Positions 40,376 to 45,904 of a stretch of DNA of 45,904 bases are shown here, piece after piece; the stretch's first letter is position 1; each line of letters opens with the position of its first letter. Source of the stretch: Candidatus Saccharimonadota bacterium. Lineage in GTDB: Bacteria > Patescibacteriota > Saccharimonadia > Saccharimonadales > Saccharimonadaceae. Location: NCBI GenBank assembly GCA_017447485.1, contig JAFSNI010000015.1, positions 1 through 45,904 on the forward strand. The letters run 5' to 3'. The notes beneath the pieces are model-generated. The model made no database searches. It was not told where the DNA came from and saw only the letters and a list, made by a program, of their open reading frames with translations. Made by a program: the position numbers and the translations under genes.

Positions 40376-40381
40376 ATTATA
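40376..40381 (-). promoter_or_regulatory. Candidate leaderless -10 promoter of the pilM operon
   Basis: TATAAT, 7 bases before the ATG at 40368, no TG extension and no Shine-Dalgarno. It is centred in an inverted repeat with arms ACCATATA / TATATGGT. Confidence 0.5.
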
Positions 40382-40393
40382 TATGGTTATGGT

Positions 40394-40954
40394 TTATTTT
40401 GCAAGCTTCAAATAATAAAATCTTTCGACGTTGCCGTGCTTGCCGGCCAGGGCGTTGTCGCGTTTTTTGATGATGATAAAGCCATTTGACTTGAGCCACT
40501 GCTCGAAGTTTTTAATGATGGCGCGACGAATCTTTTCGTTCTTGACGATTCCCTTGTTTAGCTGGTCTTCGCGGGCTTCAAATTGGGGTTTTAACATCAT
40601 AAGGAGGTCGGCATTTTTATTTGGCAATTTTTTGAGATAATATAAGATTTTGGTAAGTGACAAAAATGAAACGTCTGCGACGACGACGTCGATTTCTTGG
40701 CTGAGTGCAAAATCAAAGATGTCGGTTTTTTCGTGGAGGTCGATTCTGGGGTCGAAGCGGAGAGGGGCTTTCATCTGGTGAGAGCCTTTCTCTACTGCGA
40801 TAACTTTTTTGGCGCCGTTTTTTAGGGCGAACTCGGTGAAGCCACCGGTCGAGGAGCCGATGTCGAGGACGGTTTTATTTTTGAAGTCAAAATTGAAGGC
40901 GCGCGCGGCGCCTTCAATTTTAAGATAGCCCCTATTTACGTCCGCGGTATTCAT
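40394..40954 (-). CDS. TlyA-like rRNA 2'-O-methyltransferase domain without S4
   Basis: 186 residues from the ATG at 40954 (a start 10 codons upstream is possible). FtsJ/RrmJ-type fold with the SAM motif VLDIGSSTGGFTEFAL, acidic AVEKGSHQM, VVVADVSFLSL and LLMMLKPQFEA, all as in TlyA, which methylates 16S and 23S rRNA cytidines. The usual N-terminal S4 RNA-binding domain (about 60 residues) is absent. The start overlaps the efp end by 23 bases, so translation is coupled. Confidence 0.82.
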   Translation of the reverse strand: MNTADVNRGYLKIEGAARAFNFDFKNKTVLDIGSSTGGFTEFALKNGAKKVIAVEKGSHQMKAPLRFDPRIDLHEKTDIFDFALSQEIDVVVADVSFLSLTKILYYLKKLPNKNADLLMMLKPQFEAREDQLNKGIVKNEKIRRAIIKNFEQWLKSNGFIIIKKRDNALAGKHGNVERFYYLKLAK

Positions 40955-41489
40955 AGGTTTCAGTGTCGACGGAGACGACGTCACCTTCCTTAATGAATGC
41001 TGGAACTTTAACGACCACGCCGGTTTCCAGAGTTGCGTCTTTCATGACCGAGCTAGTGGTGTCGCCCTTGACGGCAGTTTCGGTATAAGTGACCGCGAGC
41101 CAGAGATTTTTCGGAAGTTGGAGGTTGATTGGAGTGCCATTATAGAACTGGATTTCCATTTCATCGCCATCTTTCATGAAATCTTTAGAATCGCCGACCA
41201 TGTCGCTCATGAGTTCGTATTGTTCGAAAGTTTCTGGATCCATAAAGTAAAACTTTTCGTCGTCTTTATAGAGATATTGAACTTTACGAGTGGTGACTTC
41301 GGCTGGTTCGATTTTTTCTTGGCCCTTGAAAGTCTTTGGAAGCAGGGCACCGGTGATTAAGTTTTTAACCTTGACGTTCACGATCGAACCACCGCGGCCC
41401 ATAACCTTTTGGGAATATTCTACTACTTTATACGGCTGGCCGTCTAAAGTGATAAGGGTGTTTTTCTTTAGATCTGTTGGTCCGTACAT
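40932..41489 (-). CDS. efp: Elongation factor P
   Basis: Helps ribosomes through polyproline stretches. 185 residues in the normal three-domain layout: KOW-like domain I, then two OB folds, closing with TGVVVKVPAFIKEGDVVSVDTETYEY. The tip loop reads KVMGRGGS with Arg at position 32, where many bacteria have a modifiable Lys. The Pro before the tip Gly is also replaced. AGGAG precedes the ATG. It lies after rpsR. Confidence 0.95.
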   Translation of the reverse strand: MYGPTDLKKNTLITLDGQPYKVVEYSQKVMGRGGSIVNVKVKNLITGALLPKTFKGQEKIEPAEVTTRKVQYLYKDDEKFYFMDPETFEQYELMSDMVGDSKDFMKDGDEMEIQFYNGTPINLQLPKNLWLAVTYTETAVKGDTTSSVMKDATLETGVVVKVPAFIKEGDVVSVDTETYEYRGRK

Positions 41490-41498
41490 TTTTTCTCC

Positions 41499-41696
41499 TT
41501 AGTTATTAGCTACGAATGGCAAAAGCGCAATGTGGCGCGCGCGTTTAACGGCGATAGCAAGTTGGCGCTGTTGTTTAGCGGAAAGACCAGTTTTAGCGAT
41601 TGGCTCAATCCGACCATAAGCATCGACATAACGTTGCAAAGTTTTAACATCGCGATAGTCGAAGTATAAATTTGGGTCATTCTTATATTTTTTCAT
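41499..41696 (-). CDS. rpsR: 30S ribosomal protein S18
   Basis: 65 residues. [51 protein letters not shown] is the S18 core; the variant without N-terminal cysteines. It binds S6 in the 30S platform and is encoded with it here (rpsF-ssb-rpsR). Confidence 0.95.
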   Translation of the reverse strand: MKKYKNDPNLYFDYRDVKTLQRYVDAYGRIEPIAKTGLSAKQQRQLAIAVKRARHIALLPFVANN

Positions 41697-41722
41697 ATAT
41701 TCTCCTTCGTTCTGACGGGCTG

Positions 41723-42169
41723 TTAAAACGGCACGTCACTTAAATCAATTTCTTCTGGGATATCATCTGGGACGTCTGCAGGAGCGCTGGAAGCTGGAGC
41801 CGCGCTATAGCTTGAGCCACCATCACGGTTGCCAGCTGCAGTACCGGTGAAGTTAAAGTCTTCAACGACGATTTCGACGCGAGAACGCTTGCCGCCGCCG
41901 TTTTTGTCTTCCCAGGTGCGCTGAGAGAGGCGACCAGAGACGAGTACGCTGCTGCCTTTTTTGGCATAGCTCGCGATCATCTCGCCGAGTTTGCCCCAGG
42001 CAGAACAATCAATAAATGAAACATCTTCTTTATTTTCGCCGTTAGCGTCTTTATAAACGCGGTTGACGGCAACCGAGAAGCTACAGACGGACGAGCCGCT
42101 TGGAGTGCTTCTGAGTTCTGGGTCACGAGTGAGATTCCCAGCGATAATAGCTTTTGAAAAACCGCGCAT
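41723..42169 (-). CDS. ssb: Single-stranded DNA-binding protein
   Basis: 148 residues. OB fold (residues 1-105) with [22 protein letters not shown] and [32 protein letters not shown], a short Gly/Ser/Ala linker and an acidic C-terminal tip ending DLSDVPF, the partner-docking peptide. It sits between rpsF (TAATG overlap) and rpsR, the classical order. Confidence 0.97.
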   Translation of the reverse strand: MRGFSKAIIAGNLTRDPELRSTPSGSSVCSFSVAVNRVYKDANGENKEDVSFIDCSAWGKLGEMIASYAKKGSSVLVSGRLSQRTWEDKNGGGKRSRVEIVVEDFNFTGTAAGNRDGGSSYSAAPASSAPADVPDDIPEEIDLSDVPF

Positions 42170-42525
42170 TAAGCCTCCTCTTTAGTTTCTTCAGTGGCTT
42201 CTTCGGCTTTTTCCTTGCGGCGAGCTTCGTATTTCTCTTTGCGATCGTCTTTTCTGACGAGGAGATAGCGAAGAACTTCGTCGGTGATGTTAAGGACGCC
42301 ACTCATTTTTTGCGGAGCTTCGGCTGGGAGCTGGAGCTCATAAAAATGATAGACGGCAAATTCTTGGCCTTTAACAGTATAAGCCATGCGCTTTTTGCCT
42401 TCGGCTTCTTCCTTGATGATTTTGCCTTTGCTCGTTTCGATGAGGTTTTTGACCTTGTCGAGAGCAGGATCCAGATTCATTTCGAGATCTGGGTGGAATA
42501 GGACTACTAGTTCGTAATCTTTCAT
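42169..42525 (-). CDS. rpsF: 30S ribosomal protein S6
   Basis: 118 residues. YELVVLFHPDLE at the start and KKRMAYTVKGQEFAVYHFYELQLP in the RNA-binding face are typical, with an extended Lys/Glu-rich tail (about 98-118). First gene of rpsF-ssb-rpsR, with an AAAGGAG Shine-Dalgarno and a leader hairpin upstream. Confidence 0.96.
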   Translation of the reverse strand: MKDYELVVLFHPDLEMNLDPALDKVKNLIETSKGKIIKEEAEGKKRMAYTVKGQEFAVYHFYELQLPAEAPQKMSGVLNITDEVLRYLLVRKDDRKEKYEARRKEKAEEATEETKEEA

Positions 42526-42542
42526 GTTACTCCTTTGGTTAA

Positions 42543-42569
42543 AGCAAACACAGACTAGGCTTGTTTGCT
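42543..42569 (-). promoter_or_regulatory. Leader hairpin of rpsF-ssb-rpsR (possible S6:S18 binding site)
   Basis: 8-bp stem AGCAAACA / TGTTTGCT with an 11-base apical region (AGCCTAGTCTG in the transcript), between the promoter and the Shine-Dalgarno. S6:S18-responsive leaders are known upstream of rpsF in many bacteria. The published consensus cannot be checked fully here, so the function is inference; the hairpin itself is plain. Confidence 0.5.
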
Positions 42570-42588
42570 GAGCTGATATTATCTTTCC

Positions 42589-42617
42589 ATTATAGCACAG
42601 ATTATCTCAAAAGTCAA
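42589..42617 (-). promoter_or_regulatory. Promoter of rpsF-ssb-rpsR
   Basis: TTGACT (42612-42617) and TATAAT (42589-42594), 17-base spacer. The -35 overlaps the stop codon of metK. Confidence 0.78.
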
Positions 42618-43576
42618 TCCCAAGGGAAGCTGTGGCCGTAGTGGCCATAACGGGCGGTTTGTTCGTAAATTGGGCGTTTTAAGTCGAGAGCTTTAATGAT
42701 GCCGTTCGGGGTGAGGTCGTAGCCTTTAATTTCTTCTGGTTTACCATCGATGACAACGGTTTTTTCGAGGGGCTGTTCATAGCCAATCGCGTAGGCAAGA
42801 CGGACGAGGACTTCGTGGGCGTTTCTGGACCTCAGATAGTCAGTAGCGATTTTGCGAGCCATATAGGCGGCCGAGCGGTCAACCTTGGACGGGTCCTTAC
42901 CAGAATAACAGCCGCCGCCGATAGGGATGCGCGGGCCGTAATTATCGACGATGAGCTTGCGGCCAGTGAGACCAGTGTCGGCGTCGAAGCCACCCTGAGA
43001 CCAGTCGCCAGCAGGATTCAAATGAAGTTCTAATTTACCGGATAGATTTTCGGTTTGAATAAACTCTCGCACGAGTTTTTCAAGTTCCTCCTTGGGGACA
43101 TTCTGGAAGCTGGCGACGATAGAATCAATCGTGCCGTCTGGGGCGATGGTGACTTGGGTCTTGCCGTCATACGGATGCTTTTCGTAGATAAATTCGTTGA
43201 GATGGCGCGAAAGAACGACTTCACGCGGGAGGAGTTCCTCGGTTTCGTCGGTAGCGTAGCCAATCATAATGCCCTGGTCGCCGGCACCGCCGGTGTCAAC
43301 GCCTTGAGCGATTTCTGGGGATTGTTTAACGATTTTGGTGTGGACTTCAATATCGTCGCCAGCGATGCGATGGACGATTTTTTCAATATCAATATCTTTT
43401 GCGGTCGAGGTGATTTCACCGGTGACGAAAACGACGCCGTGGCCGCCACAAGTTTCAGCGGCAACGCGGGCATCTTTATCCTGCGCAAGGTAGGCGTCCA
43501 AAATCGCGTCGGAAATTTGGTCGCAAAGTTTGTCTGGGTGTTTTGGAGAAACGCTCTCTGCAGTTCTATAGAACAT
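42614..43576 (-). CDS. metK: S-adenosylmethionine synthetase, compact form
   Basis: Makes SAM from methionine and ATP. 320 residues against the usual 380-400. Motifs are kept: SPKHPDKLCDQISDAILD at the start, the hexapeptide GAGDQG in TGGAGDQGIMIGYATDE, and GGGCYSGKDPSKVDRSAAYMARKIA, the P-loop-like motif with Cys-Tyr in place of the common Ala-Phe. The C-terminal FPWD is typical. The shortening comes mainly from lost loops in the middle of the protein. It lies 11 bases after ftsK. Confidence 0.94.
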   Translation of the reverse strand: MFYRTAESVSPKHPDKLCDQISDAILDAYLAQDKDARVAAETCGGHGVVFVTGEITSTAKDIDIEKIVHRIAGDDIEVHTKIVKQSPEIAQGVDTGGAGDQGIMIGYATDETEELLPREVVLSRHLNEFIYEKHPYDGKTQVTIAPDGTIDSIVASFQNVPKEELEKLVREFIQTENLSGKLELHLNPAGDWSQGGFDADTGLTGRKLIVDNYGPRIPIGGGCYSGKDPSKVDRSAAYMARKIATDYLRSRNAHEVLVRLAYAIGYEQPLEKTVVIDGKPEEIKGYDLTPNGIIKALDLKRPIYEQTARYGHYGHSFPWD

Positions 43577-43587
43577 ATCTTTCCTTT

Positions 43588-45816
43588 CTACGTGTTAGCT
43601 AGCTGATCAAATTCATCCATGGATTGAATGAGAAGGTCGCGAGGCTTGTTGCCGTTTTGCGGGCCGATGACGCCGATTTCTTCAAACCAAATCGCGAGAC
43701 CAGAGACGAAGCCGTGGCCTTTGCCGAGGTAAGTTTGGAGCATGGCAGTGCTGAATTTGCCTTTGTTTAGGCTGATTTCGACGGCCTTTCGGACGATTGG
43801 GTCGTTCGGATCATAACGGCGGCCGAGGCCATCCATGCCGCCAACTTCGCCAGTCATGCCTTTAATGGCAACTTGCTGGGCGACAACTTCGTCGTTGTAT
43901 TCTGGCGGACGCTGGGCTCTTAAGAAATCCGTGACCTTGTTAATATCGTCGTCGGAAGCCCAAGCGCCCTGGATGCGGCGAGGCTTTCCCATCATTTCGG
44001 TCGTTAATAGAAGCATGTCGCCTTTACCAAGAAGTTTTTCGGCGCCGCCTTGGTCGAGCATGATGCGGGAATCCATTTGAGAGCCGACAGCGAAGGCGAT
44101 ACGGCCTGGGATGTTGGCCTTGATGAGGCCGGTGATAACTTTGACTTCTGGACGCTGGGTGGCAAGGACGAGGTGGATGCCGGCGGCACGGCCCTTTTGG
44201 GCGATGCGGACAATTAGCATTTCAAGGTCCTTCCCTGCCATCATCATGAGGTCGGCCATCTCGTCGATGATGATGACGATGTATGGCATTTTGCCTTCTT
44301 TTTCGGCGTTTTCGGCGGCAGTTTTAGCCATTTTGGCGTTGTAGTCGGCGATATTTTTGACCTTTTCCTCGGCCATAAGAGAATAGCGGCGCTCCATTTC
44401 ACCGACCGCCCATTTCATGGCGGAGAGAGCTTTATCCGTGCTGGTGATGATTGGGGTTAAGAGGTGCGGAATGTCTTGATACTGAGCCATTTCGACCTGT
44501 TTTGGGTCGACGATGATAAGTTTCATGTCGGACGGGGCGTTGCGATATAATAATGACGTAATAAGGGTATTGGTCATAACGGACTTACCCGAGCCGGTCG
44601 TACCGGCGATCAAGAGGTGCGGCATTTTGGCAAGATTGGCGACGACGGCGTGGCCAGAAATGTCCTTACCGACGGCAAAGGTAAGTGGGTCGGTGGCCTT
44701 TTTCCAATCTGGACTCTCAAGGACGCCGCGAAGGCGGACGTCAGCGGAGCGGGCATTCGGGATTTCGACACCGACACTGCGGGTGCCAGGAATCGGGGCT
44801 TCAATACGGATTTTATCAACGGCTAGGTTCAGCGCAAGTTCCTTGTCGCGAGCGAGGATTTTACTGAGGTTGACGCCGGCCGGCGGTTTCATGGTATATT
44901 GCGTAACGCGCGGACCAACGTTGGCGCCTTCCATTTCGACGTCAATGCCAAATTCGGCGAGGGTGGATTTAATAACGTAGGCGTTTTGTTGGATGTTGCC
45001 GGCGTCAGCTGGGGATTGTTTCTTTTCAAGCAAGTCGGTGGTTGGCATTTTCCAATCTGGGTCGTTAATGGCGACGAGGGCTTTTTCTTCGGTGGGTTTT
45101 TCAGGCAGTTTGGCTGGGTTTTTGGCTGGTTCTTCTGGAAGGTCTTTTGACTTGTGGATGAAAAGGCCTTTTGATTTTTTCGGAGCCTCTTGGCTCGGCG
45201 CGAGGCTAGAATTGACTTTGATTTCGAGCTGACCAAGTTTTTTGCCGTTTTCTTCGGCAGGCTGTTCAACTTTTTTATTGGTCTTGACGAGATTCTTAGT
45301 GCCTTTAAAGAGCGTGATGGGGGAAAGTTGAAGGATGAAGGCAGTAGTGATGAAAATGAGGATAATATAAATAAAAATGACGAAGCCTTGGTCGAGGGCT
45401 TTGGTCATGATGGTGTTCAGCCAACTGCCGACGAGGCCGCCGTGATTCCAGATGGCGCCGACGCCGGCGACCCAGAGAATCATAAGAATTGACGCGATGT
45501 AAACAGGGATGGCGACGCGGTTGTTTTCGGACTTGAAAATACGGACGGAGAGGTAAACGAGGAGGAACGGGATGGCATAAGTGGCAACGCCGAGGCCTTT
45601 CATGATGGTTTCGTGGATTTTGTTGAAGTCGGAACCACCGTGGCCGAACCAAGTGATGACAAAGAAGAGTGCCAGGGCAATCATTAAAATCGCGACAATT
45701 TGACGCCAGAAACCGCCAGGAAGTTCGTGCTCGACAGGAGCTTCTTTTTTGGCACTTCTGCGGGCGGATCTCGTAGTTTTTCTGGTTTTGGTAGATTTTC
45801 GTCTTGATGCTGGCAT
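43588..45816 (-). CDS. ftsK: DNA translocase FtsK/SpoIIIE
   Basis: Pumps the chromosome terminus through the septum and activates Xer recombination. 742 residues from ATG 45816 (a GTG 6 codons upstream is less likely). A Lys/Arg-rich head, four membrane helices (about 46-65, 80-103, 112-132 and 150-170), a Lys/Pro/Glu linker, the alpha-beta motor with Walker A LLIAGTTGSGKSVMTN and Walker B VIIIDEMADLMM, and the winged-helix gamma domain at the C-terminus (VRKAVEISLNKGKFSTAMLQ ... WFEEIGVIGP). The linker is short, as in the SpoIIIE type. Confidence 0.96.
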   Translation of the reverse strand: MPASRRKSTKTRKTTRSARRSAKKEAPVEHELPGGFWRQIVAILMIALALFFVITWFGHGGSDFNKIHETIMKGLGVATYAIPFLLVYLSVRIFKSENNRVAIPVYIASILMILWVAGVGAIWNHGGLVGSWLNTIMTKALDQGFVIFIYIILIFITTAFILQLSPITLFKGTKNLVKTNKKVEQPAEENGKKLGQLEIKVNSSLAPSQEAPKKSKGLFIHKSKDLPEEPAKNPAKLPEKPTEEKALVAINDPDWKMPTTDLLEKKQSPADAGNIQQNAYVIKSTLAEFGIDVEMEGANVGPRVTQYTMKPPAGVNLSKILARDKELALNLAVDKIRIEAPIPGTRSVGVEIPNARSADVRLRGVLESPDWKKATDPLTFAVGKDISGHAVVANLAKMPHLLIAGTTGSGKSVMTNTLITSLLYRNAPSDMKLIIVDPKQVEMAQYQDIPHLLTPIITSTDKALSAMKWAVGEMERRYSLMAEEKVKNIADYNAKMAKTAAENAEKEGKMPYIVIIIDEMADLMMMAGKDLEMLIVRIAQKGRAAGIHLVLATQRPEVKVITGLIKANIPGRIAFAVGSQMDSRIMLDQGGAEKLLGKGDMLLLTTEMMGKPRRIQGAWASDDDINKVTDFLRAQRPPEYNDEVVAQQVAIKGMTGEVGGMDGLGRRYDPNDPIVRKAVEISLNKGKFSTAMLQTYLGKGHGFVSGLAIWFEEIGVIGPQNGNKPRDLLIQSMDEFDQLANT

Positions 45817-45873
45817 ATATATTATATATAGCACGGTTTTGGGGAGAAATCAAGGCGTAAGGGGAATAAAAAA

Positions 45874-45904
45874 TGGCTAGGCTGGCAGGATTCGAACCTG
45901 CGAA
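45874..45904 (-). tRNA. tRNA, 3' part only (possibly Gln)
   Basis: T-arm GCAGG TTCGAAT CCTGC, acceptor 3' strand CAGCCTA, discriminator G and encoded CCA. The anticodon is beyond the window. A 5' strand starting with T and a G discriminator would fit tRNA-Gln, which is a guess. Confidence 0.8.

Noticed and set aside
40369-40387. AT-rich inverted repeat before pilM as a specific operator
   Set aside because: Similar ATATATAATATAT tracts precede many genes here (rpsU, argS, ftsK); it is more simply an AT-rich promoter.
1-45904. UGA recoding as in Gracilibacteria/Absconditabacteria
   Set aside because: Several well-defined genes end in TGA at the expected length (pilB, metK, pilD, the CoaE-like kinase), and tryptophan positions use TGG.
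1-45904. CRISPR arrays or insertion sequences
   Set aside because: No regularly spaced direct repeats, cas genes, transposase motifs or terminal inverted repeats were found on reading both strands.

Overview
The window reads as a slice of the chromosome of a streamlined bacterium, most likely a member of Candidatus Saccharibacteria (TM7, Patescibacteria/CPR). This placement is inference. It rests on very tight packing (no gene-free stretch over about 200 bases, many 1-4 base overlaps, convergent genes that overlap), compact versions of core proteins (DnaG, sigma-70, MetK, HolA, a TlyA without S4 domain), a complete type IV pilus locus, and very few metabolic genes. TGA is used as a normal stop (for example pilB, metK, pilD), which argues against the UGA-recoding Gracilibacteria/Absconditabacteria.

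Layout. 1-4906 (minus): MscS-like channel (cut by the edge), a thioredoxin-fold protein, nrdR, ftsZ, ftsA, map, adk. 4965-6966 (minus): rpsU, tRNA-Asp and a degenerate DHH-type protein with a long Pro/Ala/Glu/Ser tail. 7098-7346 (plus): rpsT. 7333-12920 (minus): holA-like, mutM, a Zn-dependent phospholipase-C-like protein, a small NrdD-C-terminus-like protein preceded by paired NrdR-box-like sites, polA, and a CoaE-like kinase. 12937-18470: a phosphotransferase (plus), then a zeta-like kinase, lipid kinase, VirB2-like pilin, rpoD and dnaG (minus). 18489-19541 (plus): an unknown membrane protein and mscL. 19542-23232: YjbR-like, orn, argS (minus), tRNA-Gly (plus), a SurA/PrsA-like foldase and tRNA-Arg (minus). 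23272-27766 (plus): an amino-acid ABC transporter, ackA and a tyrosine recombinase. 27763-40368: the pilus region, with a pilin-adhesin fusion, pilD, three further prepilins (two in an inverted duplication), and the operon pilM-pilN-pilO-(acidic protein)-pilB-pilT-pilC. 40394-45816 (minus): tlyA-like, efp, rpsR, ssb, rpsF, metK, ftsK. The window ends in part of a tRNA.

How it works together. The pilus region could build and retract pili: four prepilins, one leader peptidase, PilMNO alignment proteins, PilC platform, PilB and PilT motors. The large pilin with three InlB-type repeats looks like a tip adhesin, which would suit an organism that lives attached to a host cell. Replication, division, translation and nucleotide genes fill most of the rest.

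Most interesting signals. (1) A recurring promoter form in which an (often extended) -10 box lies exactly 6 bases before the ATG with no Shine-Dalgarno, indicating widespread leaderless transcripts. (2) NrdR, DnaG and PilB have all lost the cysteines of their zinc sites. (3) Two NrdR-box-like sequences 32 bp apart overlap the promoter of a 145-residue protein carrying a glycyl-radical-like motif. (4) Two pilin transcription units form an inverted duplication with matching palindromic leaders, matching terminators and an apparent gene-conversion tract. (5) A prepilin is fused to InlB-like repeats.
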